A DNA stretch of 64,000 nucleotides from JAJOKK01 sp965370555 (GTDB taxonomy: Bacteria > Bipolaricaulota > Bipolaricaulia > UBA7950 > UBA9294). A program made the translations under genes and the position numbers. The notes under the pieces were generated by a model, which was given only the letters and a program-made list of their open reading frames with translations, was not told where the DNA came from and searched no databases. The DNA is taken from positions 1-64,000 of the forward strand of contig CBDUVB010000007.1 of NCBI GenBank assembly GCA_965370555.1, read 5' to 3'. Below, one piece after another: positions 25,848 to 34,732 of this stretch (positions within the stretch are counted from its first letter, which is position 1; the number at the start of each line of letters is the position of its first letter).

Positions 25848-27086
25848 TTAATTGAGTCGTTCGCGCAGTCGCGAGGAGCTGTAATCCATCACCATAACGG
25901 CGAACATGATCAGGAGCATAAGCACGATGGCCTGGTCCCAAACCCAATTTCGTGTCAACTGAAGGAGTCTTTGACCGATCCCGCCTCCTCCGACTAGGCC
26001 GATGATTGTGGCCATGCGGACGTTGATGTCCCAGCGGTAGATCGTGAACGAGAGATAGGGGTTGACAATCTGCGGCACAACGCCGTAGAGGATGACCTGA
26101 AGCCGGCCCGCGCCAGTCGCTCGAATCGCCTCAACGGGCCCTGGATCGATCGACTCCAGGCGTTCGGAGTAGAGCTTGGTCAGATCGGCGACAGAATGAA
26201 CAAAAAGGGCCAGGGCTCCCGCAAAGGCGGCGGCCCCTGTTCTTACCCAGACGACAAAAATGATCGCCCAGACAATGGGCTGGATTGAACGGATGATACT
26301 CATCAGGATACGTAGCACCGTGTAGATGGTCCGTCCGATGAATCCATGCGACAGATTCCGTGCGGCAAGGAAACTTAGAGGTATGGCTACGATAACACCG
26401 AAGAATGTGGCCATGAACGCCATGAATAAGGTGACGATGAGCAGACGGACACCAAGTCCCAGGATGGACCAATCGGGATGAAAGATCTTGTTCCAAATCG
26501 CTGACGTCGAGGATGCATTCGTGAACAGTTTGACAAGATCCACCTGGGTGAACAGGGCCGAGGCAAGATACATGGCAAGGCTCAGAAGGATCACAGCGAC
26601 CGTCGAACTGCGGTGATACCAAGGGACACGTACCTCGTCGATCTCCGCAGCGCTCGCAGAACGGAACCCGAGGAGTCGGTCATGCCACGGTGTGTAGCGC
26701 GTGGTTAAGAGAACCTGAAATAGGAGAGCGGGCATCACATGCAGCAGGAGGACACGAATAGATCGACGACCTAATGATATCCACCACGGTCCATCCTGTT
26801 CGTCGACGAGCCGCCGACCAAAGAGCTTCATTCCCGGACTCAATCCAAAGGATTGCCACACGAGTGCCAGCTCGATCACACTGACGACCATGATCCACCA
26901 CGGCAAGGAAAGGAAGTCGCGCGTCTGGTGAGCTAGGTCGTTCCAGATGTAGGATCCGATCCACCATAGAGAAGCCAGGATGAGTACATCAGTCGCCAGT
27001 ATACTCACATCTTTGAGGAACGCACGGCGTGCCTTTCTCCAGCTTGGGCGTTCGGTCATGAACCCGGCGTAGTATTTTTCTTTCAT
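25848..27086 (-). CDS. Phosphonate-type ABC permease fused to an RDD domain (distal)
   Basis: A 412-residue fusion. Residues 15-150 form an RDD-type membrane domain (SWRKARRAFLKDVSILATDVLIL ... GMKLFGRRLVDEQDGPWWISLGRRSIRVLLL ... TRYTPWHDRLLGFR). Residues 170-412 are a PhnE-type permease with FMAFMATFFGVIVAIPLSFLAARNLSHG, the IRSIQPIVWAIIFVVWVRTG block, the ATPase-contact EAIRATGAGRLQVILYGVVPQI and the DINVRMATIIGLVGGGGIGQ ending. Standard PhnE has about 260-280 residues and lacks the RDD part. Three bases after its companion permease; last gene of the operon. Confidence 0.88.
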   Translation of the reverse strand: MKEKYYAGFMTERPSWRKARRAFLKDVSILATDVLILASLWWIGSYIWNDLAHQTRDFLSLPWWIMVVSVIELALVWQSFGLSPGMKLFGRRLVDEQDGPWWISLGRRSIRVLLLHVMPALLFQVLLTTRYTPWHDRLLGFRSASAAEIDEVRVPWYHRSSTVAVILLSLAMYLASALFTQVDLVKLFTNASSTSAIWNKIFHPDWSILGLGVRLLIVTLFMAFMATFFGVIVAIPLSFLAARNLSHGFIGRTIYTVLRILMSIIRSIQPIVWAIIFVVWVRTGAAAFAGALALFVHSVADLTKLYSERLESIDPGPVEAIRATGAGRLQVILYGVVPQIVNPYLSFTIYRWDINVRMATIIGLVGGGGIGQRLLQLTRNWVWDQAIVLMLLIMFAVMVMDYSSSRLRERLN

Positions 27087-27089
27087 TTT

Positions 27090-28406
27090 TTATCCTATCT
27101 TCTCACGTACTCTGGCACTGATGTAATCCAGAATCCAAACGATGATCACAATTGCGACAATCACTGCCCCGACTTGATTCCAAGCATCGTCCAGACGCCC
27201 TACCTCGTTCTTGAAGTAGAAGAGGAGCGTCCCGATACCACCGCCACCGACGAGGGCGATGACCGTGGCCATGCGGATGTTGATATCCCAACGGTAGAGA
27301 GTGAACGCCAGGTAGGACGGGATAATCTGTGGGATGACGCCGTAGATCACCACCTGCCACCGGCGAGCGCCTGTCGCAGCGATCGCCTCAAGCGGCCCCG
27401 GATCGACCGCCTCCACCTGTTCCGAGTAGAGCTTGCCCAGCGCAGCGATGGTATGGAAGAAGAGAGCGAGCGCCCCGGCGAACGGATTCCCGAACCCTAC
27501 CCACACGGCGAAAAGGACGGCCATCAGGATCGATTCGATCGATCGCAACGCGTTGAATAACGTGCGCATCACGGTATATATGAGCCATCCGACAGAGTTG
27601 AAACCCATAATGTTGCGCGCACCGAGGAAGCTGATGGGGAAGGCCACGATGGCTCCTGTAATGGTGGCGAAAAAGGCCATGAAGATGGTCTCCATCATGT
27701 AGTAGGTGATGGAGTAGAGATGTCCCCGCTCGTTCACGCTCTCGGTCAGGTACGTGAAGCTGGGGGTGACCAGGTCGTGCCATATATGGCCCGACTTGCC
27801 AACTCGGTCTACCAACATCTGAAGGTTGATCGCGGTGATCTTCCAGCCGAGCCAGAAGGTCAGGCCGAGCAATCCCGCAACACAGAGACCGCGATACGTA
27901 AGGTACCATTTTCTCGGCTTCTCCGGGGGGAGATCATCCTTGATCTTGGCGACCGGGAACATACACCCGGCCCTCTCTCCATCATGAAGGAGCATCCCCA
28001 GCGGTCGATCGCCGAAGAGGGCCAGCGGTTGGAAAGGAAGCTTCAGGTGCAACGCAACATACCGGCGCAACCTCTGACTCATCGTCGGTGGAGCGTAGTC
28101 TGGCCCAAGGAGTTTCAGTCCAAACAGGTTGAGGCCGATCGACTGGCCAAACGCGTGACTGAGCATGGCCAGCTCGAACGTAGCCAGGATGACCACAGGC
28201 CAACCCCAAGCCGGCAATGTGAGCCTGCCGTAAAAATTCACGTATCGGAGATACCAGTACTTGTTCAGTAGGTACATCACTCCATAGGCAGCGTACCCCC
28301 ACGAAGCCCAATCCAGTATGAACGCGGAGAGCCTTGGACGAAGCACTGCAAGACGATCCAGTAAGGAGTACCGTCTAGCGAACTTCGACTTCTTCGGCTT
28401 CTTCAC
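27090..28406 (-). CDS. Phosphonate-type ABC permease fused to an RDD domain (proximal)
   Basis: A 438-residue companion of the next permease. Residues 15-150 look like a divergent RDD domain (RPRLSAFILDWASWGYAAYG ... QSIGLNLFGLKLLG ... RPLGMLLHD). Residues 165-438 are PhnE-like, with FMAFFATITGAIVAFPISFLGARNIMG, RSIESILMAVLFAVWVG, EAIAATGARRWQVVIYGVIPQII and DINIRMATVIALVGGGGIG. I chose the GTG at 28406 because AAGGAG lies seven bases upstream; this overlaps the ATPase end by 32 bases. An earlier start at 28457 would lie deeper inside the ATPase gene. Confidence 0.86.
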   Translation of the reverse strand: MKKPKKSKFARRYSLLDRLAVLRPRLSAFILDWASWGYAAYGVMYLLNKYWYLRYVNFYGRLTLPAWGWPVVILATFELAMLSHAFGQSIGLNLFGLKLLGPDYAPPTMSQRLRRYVALHLKLPFQPLALFGDRPLGMLLHDGERAGCMFPVAKIKDDLPPEKPRKWYLTYRGLCVAGLLGLTFWLGWKITAINLQMLVDRVGKSGHIWHDLVTPSFTYLTESVNERGHLYSITYYMMETIFMAFFATITGAIVAFPISFLGARNIMGFNSVGWLIYTVMRTLFNALRSIESILMAVLFAVWVGFGNPFAGALALFFHTIAALGKLYSEQVEAVDPGPLEAIAATGARRWQVVIYGVIPQIIPSYLAFTLYRWDINIRMATVIALVGGGGIGTLLFYFKNEVGRLDDAWNQVGAVIVAIVIIVWILDYISARVREKIG

Positions 28407-29145
28407 CGTAGATCTCCTTGAATTTTGCCTTATCGATCTCAGTTGGCAGTCCTTCAAAGACGATCTCCCCGTCTTTGAGTGCGAGGATTCTGGTACCGTA
28501 TCTGCGCGCCAGCGAGAGGAAGTGAAGGCTGGCGATCACGGTGACGCCATCCTCCTTGTTCATCGTTTCCAAGTGCTGCATGACGGAGTGCGACGTTGCC
28601 GGGTCCAGGGCCGAGACAGGTTCATCGGCCATCAGGAGATCAGGCTGCTGCATCAGGGCACGGGCAATACCCACCCGCTGCTGCTGCCCACCGGAGAGCT
28701 CGTCGGCACGCTTGTAAGCCTGTTCAGGGATACCGACTCTATCGAGGTCAGCCATCGCCATATCGATGTCCTGCTTGGAGAACTTGTGGATGGCTGATGC
28801 AGCGGGACTCACGTAACCCAGGCGGCCAGAGAGCACATTGGTGAGCACGGTGGATCGCTTCACCAGGTTGAACTGCTGGAAGATCATCGCCATTCGCCTG
28901 CGAATCTGGCGAAGCTGGCGCGACGAGGCGCGTGTCACATCGATTCCGTCGAAGACAATGGTTCCGGCAGTTGGCTCGATCAGCCGATTGATGCACCGCA
29001 GCAACGTAGATTTTCCCGAGCCGGACAACCCAAGCAGGACGAGGAACTCCCCGCGTTTCACCGTGAAACTAACGTCGTTTAGAGCGAGGACTTCACCGCG
29101 CTCATAGATCTTTGTCAAGTGTTCTATACGTATCAGATCATCCAT
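28375..29145 (-). CDS. phnC: Phosphonate-type ABC transporter ATP-binding protein
   Basis: A 256-residue PhnC-like ATPase. Walker A GLSGSGKST (about residues 38-46), Q-loop MIFQQFNLVKRSTVLTNVLSGRLGY typical of PhnC, signature LSGGQQQRVGIARALMQQP, Walker B LLMADEPVSALDPATS, and switch ASLHFLSLARRYGTRILALKDG. Powers uptake by the two RDD-fused permeases. No C-P lyase genes lie nearby, so the cargo could be phosphonate, phosphite or another small anion. It lies 85 bases from the substrate-binding protein gene, with a terminator between. Confidence 0.93.
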   Translation of the reverse strand: MDDLIRIEHLTKIYERGEVLALNDVSFTVKRGEFLVLLGLSGSGKSTLLRCINRLIEPTAGTIVFDGIDVTRASSRQLRQIRRRMAMIFQQFNLVKRSTVLTNVLSGRLGYVSPAASAIHKFSKQDIDMAMADLDRVGIPEQAYKRADELSGGQQQRVGIARALMQQPDLLMADEPVSALDPATSHSVMQHLETMNKEDGVTVIASLHFLSLARRYGTRILALKDGEIVFEGLPTEIDKAKFKEIYGEEAEEVEVR

Positions 29146-29165
29146 TATTTAGAGGATCCTTTATT

Positions 29166-29202
29166 ATAAAAAATGCGGGAGAGGTCTCCCTCCCCCGCAT
29201 TA
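29166..29202 (-). terminator. Intra-operon terminator between phnD-like and phnC genes
   Basis: On the minus strand AATGCGGG (29202-29195) pairs with CCCGCATT (29179-29172), followed by a T-rich run (TTTTTTAT). It lies after the binding-protein gene and before the ATPase gene, an arrangement that typically lets the binding protein be made in excess. Confidence 0.75.
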
Positions 29203-29230
29203 GAATCAATCTAGCCTATCAAGGCAAGCC

Positions 29231-30235
29231 CTAGCGCTCCGGAATCGGAACACCGATGATGGCACGGTATCCGTCGTAGAAGCTATCGTCTATATCGGCG
29301 ACAGCCGTCCACTCGTAGAAGCTCGGGTCGCCCCACAGGGCCGCACCTTCGTCTGTGGCGATGTGCGTCTTGACCGCCTCGACGATTTTATCGGCGATAT
29401 CGACCGGGAAGTCCGGGCCGAACGCCAAGCAGTCGTTGGGGATCGGGCCGATGTTGTAGATGACGCCGATGTCGCGCAGGACCGTGTCGAAGTCGTAGGT
29501 GCTCTTCACGGCACGACGCAGATCGAAGCACGTTCCCCGGAACTCAGGGCGGAACAGGTCGTTGTTCCAGCGGTCCCACAACCACAGCTCCGGGTCGTCA
29601 CCGAACTCCCATCGGTCTCCGGCCCAGTCGGAGGGGGCACCAGGAGCGGAACCGTAGCCGGTGCAGAAATCTCCCTGGCCCTCGATCAGCGCGACCATCG
29701 AGTTGGTGTGCCCGCCGGTCGTGACAATGCTGGAGAACTCGATTCCGTTCTGCTCGAAGACCATGTCCGGGAAGACGTACCCGGATGTGGAGCCGGTGTC
29801 GTTGTAGATCCAGACCTTTCCGTTCAGGTCTTCAAGCGTCTTTATCCCGCTGTCGCGGCGCGCATAGAGACTGGCATAGTACCACGAGTAGCCGTAGCGG
29901 ACCGAGCCGAGGCGCGGGCTGACGTTTCCGCCTGTCCGATCGTAGATTCGGATGTACTGGTCTGTCGTCGGCATTCCGAACGTGTCACCCTCGGCCGCCG
30001 CGAACGCCTCGATCATTGCCGTGTAGTCTGCCTGCAGGCTCGAAACAATGTACAAGCCCGTCAACTCGAATATCGCCTGTGCGATCTGCTGTCCGGTCTC
30101 TTCGACCGTTGCTCCCTCCGTCGATGGAACGAGAAGCATGTAGATCGGTTCATCCGGACTGGAGCCGGGCTGAGAAAAACCGACGACCCCGATCGCCAAT
30201 ACAGCAATCAGTGTCAGAGCCAAAATATTACGCAT
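29231..30235 (-). CDS. phnD: Phosphonate/phosphite-type substrate-binding protein
   Basis: A 334-residue exported binding protein. Signal peptide residues 1-21 (MRNILALTLIAVLAIGVVGFS). The mature part fits the PhnD family: PIYMLLVPSTEGATVEETGQQIAQAIFELTGL, FGMPTTDQYIRIYDRTGG, YYASLYARRDSGIKTLEDLNGKVWIYNDTGSTSGYVFP (anion-binding STSG loop), and a late PIPNDCLAF block. Start at 30235 follows TAGGAGGTGGCAGG. First gene of the operon; ligand not determined. Family name rests on fold and gene order. Confidence 0.87.
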   Translation of the reverse strand: MRNILALTLIAVLAIGVVGFSQPGSSPDEPIYMLLVPSTEGATVEETGQQIAQAIFELTGLYIVSSLQADYTAMIEAFAAAEGDTFGMPTTDQYIRIYDRTGGNVSPRLGSVRYGYSWYYASLYARRDSGIKTLEDLNGKVWIYNDTGSTSGYVFPDMVFEQNGIEFSSIVTTGGHTNSMVALIEGQGDFCTGYGSAPGAPSDWAGDRWEFGDDPELWLWDRWNNDLFRPEFRGTCFDLRRAVKSTYDFDTVLRDIGVIYNIGPIPNDCLAFGPDFPVDIADKIVEAVKTHIATDEGAALWGDPSFYEWTAVADIDDSFYDGYRAIIGVPIPER

Positions 30236-30337
30236 CCTGCCACCTCCTATAGGTTTGGAAACGCCCTTCGGGGACGCGATAATCGCTCTTCTTTGTTGCT
30301 CGTGATACCACACCCCCGCTTTGTTGCTTACATCGCT

Positions 30338-30366
30338 ATCATAGGTTCTATCGAACGGCAAGTCAA
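30338..30366 (-). promoter_or_regulatory. Promoter of the phosphonate-type transporter operon
   Basis: Minus strand: TTGACT (30366-30361), 17-base spacer, TATGAT (30343-30338). The leader to the ATG at 30235 would be about 96 bases; no known riboswitch was recognised in it. Confidence 0.65.
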
Positions 30367-30435
30367 CTGTGAGATCGTGTCGCTCTCCCGCCCAAGGCTT
30401 TTCCCAGCCTCTTTAGAAAGCGCTCTTTTAGCCCT

Positions 30436-30891
30436 TTATAGGGATGAATACTCCTCCACCTTTACGTCCGCTTGCTGCAGCATCTCCAACCCTAAGAGAT
30501 CGGGATAGCCCTCCGCGTAGACGATCCGCTTCACACCGGCGTTGATCAGCATCTTGGCACAAACGGTACACGGGGCAGTTGTACAGTATAAGGTTGCCCC
30601 TGCGGTAGACACCCCGTGAAGCGCAGCCTGAATAATGGCATTGGCTTCGGCGTGAGTCGCACGGCAGATTTCTTGCCCCTGACCGCTGGGGATACCTTTT
30701 TGATCTTTTAAACAGCCGAGTTCGAGGCAGTGCGGAAGACCACGCGGCGCTCCGTTATAGCCTGAGGAGATGATATGTTTACCCCTAACCAATAGCGCGC
30801 CAACGTTGCGATGTAGACAGGTGGAGCGGCTGGAGACAAACCGGGCTAGCTGCATGAAATACTCGTCCCAAGATGGTCGTTGATCTTCCAT
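30436..30891 (-). CDS. dCMP deaminase-family protein (ComEB-like)
   Basis: A 151-residue zinc deaminase converting dCMP to dUMP for thymidylate synthesis. Starts MEDQRPSWDEYFMQLARFVSSRSTC, the conserved beginning; a longer frame to 31086 has unrelated residues. Zinc and catalytic motif ATHAEANAI (His, Glu) and TTAPCTVCAKML (two Cys). A TATAAT at 30903-30898 (minus strand) ends six bases before the ATG, so the mRNA is probably leaderless. Divergent from thyX, which uses the dUMP produced. Confidence 0.93.
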   Translation of the reverse strand: MEDQRPSWDEYFMQLARFVSSRSTCLHRNVGALLVRGKHIISSGYNGAPRGLPHCLELGCLKDQKGIPSGQGQEICRATHAEANAIIQAALHGVSTAGATLYCTTAPCTVCAKMLINAGVKRIVYAEGYPDLLGLEMLQQADVKVEEYSSL

Positions 30892-30897
30892 GGGGTT

Positions 30898-30903
30898 ATT
30901 ATA
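30898..30903 (-). promoter_or_regulatory. -10 box of the dCMP deaminase gene
   Basis: Perfect TATAAT on the minus strand, six bases before the start codon; the -35 is weak (TTCAGC at 30926-30921, 17-base spacer). Confidence 0.5.
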
Positions 30904-30942
30904 CTGGATAACCATAATCTGCTGAATCCGGAGGAGAAAACG

Positions 30943-31569
30943 ATGAGAGTAGAATTGATTGCCGTAACTCAGTATCTGAACCAAGAGGGCCCGGAGAAGC
31001 TCCTGGAACGAGCGGGTCGTCTCTGCTACGCCAGCGCCATGGGCGATACCACCAAGTTCCTTCGCGCCCGAGTCAGAGAAGGGCACCTCTCTTTAATCGA
31101 ACACGCCACTGCATCGTTCTACATCAGCGGAATCAGTCGTACCTGTAGCCATCAACTCGTCCGCCATCGCCTCTGCTCATTCTCCCAACGCAGCCAACGA
31201 TACGTTGTTGAAGACAGAGCCGAGTTTGTTGTTCCCCCATCGATAGCGCAGAACGAAGAGGCCTCCAGGATCTACCATGGCTTCGTCAACCAATCTCGGG
31301 ATGTCTACAAAAGCCTCAGAGAACTTGGAATACCTAAGGAAGACAGCCGGTTCGTGCTTCCCAACGCCACCTCAACAGAACTCATCATGAGCCTTAACTT
31401 CCGCGAGGCACTGCATATGTTCCACGTTCGTATCAGCCCAGCCGCCCAATGGGAGATCCGTGAAGTCTGCTCACGGATGCTGGAGGAACTTGCATCGGTC
31501 GCCCCCGCCGTTTTTGGAGATCTACGTGACGAGCTGCGGGAAAAATACCCACAGGTTTTCAGTGAGTAG
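30943..31569 (+). CDS. thyX: Flavin-dependent thymidylate synthase
   Basis: A 208-residue ThyX, which methylates dUMP to dTMP with methylene-tetrahydrofolate and FADH2/NADPH. The ThyX motif RHRLCSFSQRSQRY (RHRxxSxxxxSxRY) lies near residues 69-82. LIEHATASFYISGISRTCSHQLV and the C-terminal NFREALHMFHVRISPAAQWEIREV are also typical. Start 30943 follows CCGGAGGAGAAAACG. Divergent from dCMP deaminase, so the two supply dTMP; no thyA seen. Confidence 0.96.
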   Translation: MRVELIAVTQYLNQEGPEKLLERAGRLCYASAMGDTTKFLRARVREGHLSLIEHATASFYISGISRTCSHQLVRHRLCSFSQRSQRYVVEDRAEFVVPPSIAQNEEASRIYHGFVNQSRDVYKSLRELGIPKEDSRFVLPNATSTELIMSLNFREALHMFHVRISPAAQWEIREVCSRMLEELASVAPAVFGDLRDELREKYPQVFSE

Positions 31570-31698
31570 TAGGTAGTAGGCGGTGTGTTGGGTTTGTAAG
31601 GTTCATAGGAATCATAGGCCAGCCGTCTTTTCGCAGCGCCGGAGACAATTCTTTCTCTCAAGCAATGCCTGACCTTCCGGCCACAAGCTACAAACCAC

Positions 31699-32286
31699 TC
31701 ACCGCTGCGAACGGCTGCCAGGTTTAACGAGGGGAATCCCGCGCCGGCACAGGGGGCAGTCTGCTGGTTCGTAGATAGGGATCTGCATCCGCGAGGCAGA
31801 GACGACAGGGAACGGAAGAACGCTCTCCTTCGCCCGGCGATCGACTATACAGGCGATCCCCACCACCTCTGCGCCGTGTGTCCTCACCACCTGCGCGACC
31901 TCAAGCGACGAGCGGCCTGTGGTCACCACATCCTCGGCGAGGAGCACCCGTTCTCCCTCCTCGATCTGGAACCCCCGCCGTAGGGTCATCGTTCCCTCTT
32001 TCCGTTCGGCGAATATGCCACGAACCCCAAGGACACGCGCAAGCTCATACGCGATGACAACACCGCCGAGGGCCGGCCCAATCACCACATCGGGGCGGCC
32101 AAACGGACCGGCCTTCTCCGCGAGCGTCAGGCAGACCCGATGGGCCAACTCGGGGTGTTGTAAGAGCCTGGCGCACTGGATGTATCGAGCAGCATGCTTC
32201 CCGGAAGAGAGAAGGAAGTGCCCGTCCAGAATCGCCCCTGTAGAAACAAGTAACTCCAAGACCTCTTTATCGGTGAGCGCAGTCAC
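31699..32286 (-). CDS. pyrE: Orotate phosphoribosyltransferase
   Basis: A 195-residue PyrE adding ribose-5-phosphate from PRPP to orotate. The PRPP-binding motif VLLAEDVVTTGRSSLE (about residues 113-128) and KHAARYIQCARLLQHPELA near the N-terminus fit the family. The C-terminus YEPADCPLCRRGIPLVKPGSR has a zinc-ribbon-like CxxC. GTG start at 32286 after GGAGGAGATTC overlaps the pyrD end by 20 bases. Last gene of the pyr operon. Confidence 0.95.
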   Translation of the reverse strand: MTALTDKEVLELLVSTGAILDGHFLLSSGKHAARYIQCARLLQHPELAHRVCLTLAEKAGPFGRPDVVIGPALGGVVIAYELARVLGVRGIFAERKEGTMTLRRGFQIEEGERVLLAEDVVTTGRSSLEVAQVVRTHGAEVVGIACIVDRRAKESVLPFPVVSASRMQIPIYEPADCPLCRRGIPLVKPGSRSQR

Positions 32287-33163
32287 GAATCTCCTCCCAG
32301 TTTGATAGTCCTTCTCTCTCCATATATTGGAACAATCCGTCGATCATCCTCGGCCCGATCAATGGGTCGATGAAGTGGGCCGTTCCCACCTGCACCGCGC
32401 AAGCTCCGGCCATGATGAACTCGACCACGTCCTGCCAGGTGGTGATTCCGCCAATGCCGATGACGGGGATCGTCAGTGTGGCGGCAAGTTCATAGACGAC
32501 CCGTAAGGCGATCGGCTTGATCGCCGGGCCGGAGAGGCCGGCGAAGATCCGATCGAAGACCGGCCGCCGCTCGCCGATGTCGATAGCGAGACCTCGGACA
32601 GTGTTGACGGCACAGACCGCGTCGACCCCTTCCTTCTCTGCAGCAAGGGCCACATCGAGGGGGGCGTCGGGAGGGAGCTTCACCCACAAGGGCTTTCGGC
32701 AGACTTTCCTCGCCTCTCGTACCACCCGTGCGATCGCCTCGGTCTGTTGGCCCAGCATCGTCTCCGGGACGTTGGGACAGGAGACGTTCAGTTCAACGGC
32801 GGCGACCGCCGAGGAAGAGAGCCGTTCCGCCGCTTCTGCATAGTCCTCGGGGGTTTCCGCCCACACGTTGGCAATGGTGACCAGCCCTTGGCTTATCATG
32901 CGCGGGAGTTCGTCCCGGAGGAAGGCATCGATCCCTGGGTTCTGGAGGCCGATGGAGTTGAGAAGGCCACACGGCGTCTCCCAGAGCCGTGGGCACGGGT
33001 TACCCTCCCGTGGGTGGAGGGTCAGCCCCTTGCTGCAGACGGCACCGAGTTGCGAGACGTCGTAGAGGTCCGCGTATTCCTGGCCGAAGCCGAACGTTCC
33101 TGAGGCGGCGATAATCGGATTCCGAAGCACAAGGCTGCCGATCCGCAGCGATAGGTCATGCAT
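32267..33163 (-). CDS. pyrD: Dihydroorotate dehydrogenase, type 1B catalytic subunit
   Basis: A 298-residue PyrD oxidising dihydroorotate to orotate with FMN. IIAASGTFGFGQEYADL, SKGLTLHPREGNPCPRLWETPCGLLNSIGLQNPG, and ELNVSCPNV (active-site Cys) identify the class 1 enzyme. Neighbouring pyrK marks it as type 1B, NAD-linked. Overlaps pyrK by eight bases. Confidence 0.96.
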   Translation of the reverse strand: MHDLSLRIGSLVLRNPIIAASGTFGFGQEYADLYDVSQLGAVCSKGLTLHPREGNPCPRLWETPCGLLNSIGLQNPGIDAFLRDELPRMISQGLVTIANVWAETPEDYAEAAERLSSSAVAAVELNVSCPNVPETMLGQQTEAIARVVREARKVCRKPLWVKLPPDAPLDVALAAEKEGVDAVCAVNTVRGLAIDIGERRPVFDRIFAGLSGPAIKPIALRVVYELAATLTIPVIGIGGITTWQDVVEFIMAGACAVQVGTAHFIDPLIGPRMIDGLFQYMEREGLSNWEEIRDCAHR

Positions 33164-33887
33164 CCCACAGCACCTCCTGGGCAGGAAAGACCGGCCCGTC
33201 GCGGCAGACGCGCTTCGTGCCGGATCGCGTCCTCACCGTACAGCCCAAACAGGCTCCAACGCCACAGGCCATCCTCTCCTCCAATGAGACGAACAGGGGC
33301 ACCTTCGCCCCGTGGCAGATCCTACTTAGGGTCGCCAACATAGCGCGAGGGCCACAAGCATAGCAGGCATCATAGCCGCCGGGGGAGAATATCTCGGTGA
33401 CCAGACCTCTTCGTCCCCCTTCCCCGGACTCGGAGGAGACGTAGACCCGGTTTGTTACCCGCTCAAACTCCTCCAGCAGAAAAGGACTCCCTTGAAAGCC
33501 AAGGTAGATCTCCACGCCGTTGAATACCTTGGCGGTGTAGAGCAACGGGGCGATCCCCAATCCCCCGCCGATCAGCGCTATCCGCTTTCCCACCTGTTTC
33601 CAGCCGTTCCCCAGTGGACCCAACAGCCTCAGCTCATCCCCGGGTGAAAGGCGGCTTAAAAGGTCTGTACCCCGACCCCGAACCTTGTAGAGAAACGTGA
33701 TCCCCTCATCGGTTCGGTCAAAGACGCTCATCGGACGAGAAAGCAGGGGGTCAAGGTCCCATGACCTGAGCATATAGAACTGTCCGGGCCCGGCCGGAAA
33801 ACGCCCTCCTGCTTTTAGCAGGAAGACGCCGGGGGCGACCTGTTGATTTTTCAAAACCGGGGCTCTCCGAACAGCTATATCATCCAT
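33156..33887 (-). CDS. pyrK: Dihydroorotate dehydrogenase electron transfer subunit
   Basis: A 243-residue PyrK, the FAD and [2Fe-2S] subunit passing electrons from PyrD to NAD+. FAD binding LLSRPMSVFD (RxxS-type) near residues 48-57, NAD-region LIGGGLGIAPLLYTAK near 125, and the C-terminal cluster ACGVGACLGCTVRTRSGTKRVCRDGPVF with the four cysteines. Overlaps pyrF by 13 bases. Confidence 0.95.
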   Translation of the reverse strand: MDDIAVRRAPVLKNQQVAPGVFLLKAGGRFPAGPGQFYMLRSWDLDPLLSRPMSVFDRTDEGITFLYKVRGRGTDLLSRLSPGDELRLLGPLGNGWKQVGKRIALIGGGLGIAPLLYTAKVFNGVEIYLGFQGSPFLLEEFERVTNRVYVSSESGEGGRRGLVTEIFSPGGYDACYACGPRAMLATLSRICHGAKVPLFVSLEERMACGVGACLGCTVRTRSGTKRVCRDGPVFPAQEVLWDA

Positions 33888-34732
33888 TGGCGGATATCAT
33901 CTCTCATAGCCAGGGCCGCCTCCCGAGCATACTCGGCATACCTATGATCACCATCCGGTTTGCTCTTGTAAGCCCCCAGAATCGATCTGGAAGCGTTCAC
34001 CACGGCCCCGTTCCCGTGAACGAATGCCGGCGCGACCTCTCGCCCACTACCACCTTGAGCCCCATAGCCAGGGACCAAAAGGAAGAGCGATGGAAAGGCT
34101 GCCCGCGCCATAGCCAACTCCTGTGGGTGCGTCGCCCCCACCACACCCCCGATAAGGCTGTATCCACACTCCCCCAGGTACGGCTCACCCCAACAGTGAA
34201 CCCGCTCGCCAACGGTCATGAAAACGGGGCGCTCAGGGCAACCAAGGTCTTGGAAATCCCGAGCCGAAGGGTTGGAGGTCCTTATTAACACGAAGAGCCC
34301 CTTCTCCCCTCCTTGAAGGTAGGTCGAGTACGGAGAGATGGCATCGAAACCCATATACGGGTTGACCGTTATGAAATCGGCCTCAAAGTCTCCTGAAAAA
34401 TGTGCTTTAGCGTACATCTCCCCGGTGGAAGCGATATCCCCCCGCTTGATATCCCCAATCACAAGCACGCCTTTGCTTCTAGCATACGCAAGGGTATCCC
34501 GGTAACAGGAAAGCCCATCCACACCCAACGCCTCGTAATGCGCAATCTGTACCTTGTAGCAAGCGACGAGATCCAGCGTAGCATCTATGATCTTTCGGTT
34601 GAACTCGAAGGTGGCAGCCCCAGGAGATCTCCTGGGGGTAAGGGAAAGCGGCAATAGTTTGGGTGATGTATCCAACCCCACACAAACCGGCCCCCGCTTT
34701 GCAACTGCGTCAAACAACCTGTCGATAATCAT
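33875..34732 (-). CDS. pyrF: Orotidine 5'-phosphate decarboxylase (long type)
   Basis: A 285-residue PyrF of the longer (about 270-300 residue) subfamily. PVCVGLDTSPKLL at the start, CYKVQIAHYEALGVDGL, and the catalytic VLVIGDIKRGDIAST (Asp-Lys-Asp type) identify it. VPGYGAQGG near the C-terminus binds phosphate. Converts OMP to UMP. Overlaps pyrC by 23 bases. Confidence 0.95.
   Translation of the reverse strand: MIIDRLFDAVAKRGPVCVGLDTSPKLLPLSLTPRRSPGAATFEFNRKIIDATLDLVACYKVQIAHYEALGVDGLSCYRDTLAYARSKGVLVIGDIKRGDIASTGEMYAKAHFSGDFEADFITVNPYMGFDAISPYSTYLQGGEKGLFVLIRTSNPSARDFQDLGCPERPVFMTVGERVHCWGEPYLGECGYSLIGGVVGATHPQELAMARAAFPSLFLLVPGYGAQGGSGREVAPAFVHGNGAVVNASRSILGAYKSKPDGDHRYAEYAREAALAMRDDIRQWMI

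Noticed and set aside
30236..30331. Riboswitch in the 96-base leader of the phosphonate-type operon
   Set aside because: No conserved riboswitch core or terminator-antiterminator pair could be recognised by eye.
29363..30508. 381-codon plus-strand frame opposite phnD
   Set aside because: Shadow of the binding-protein gene in a GC-rich region; no ribosome site or motif.
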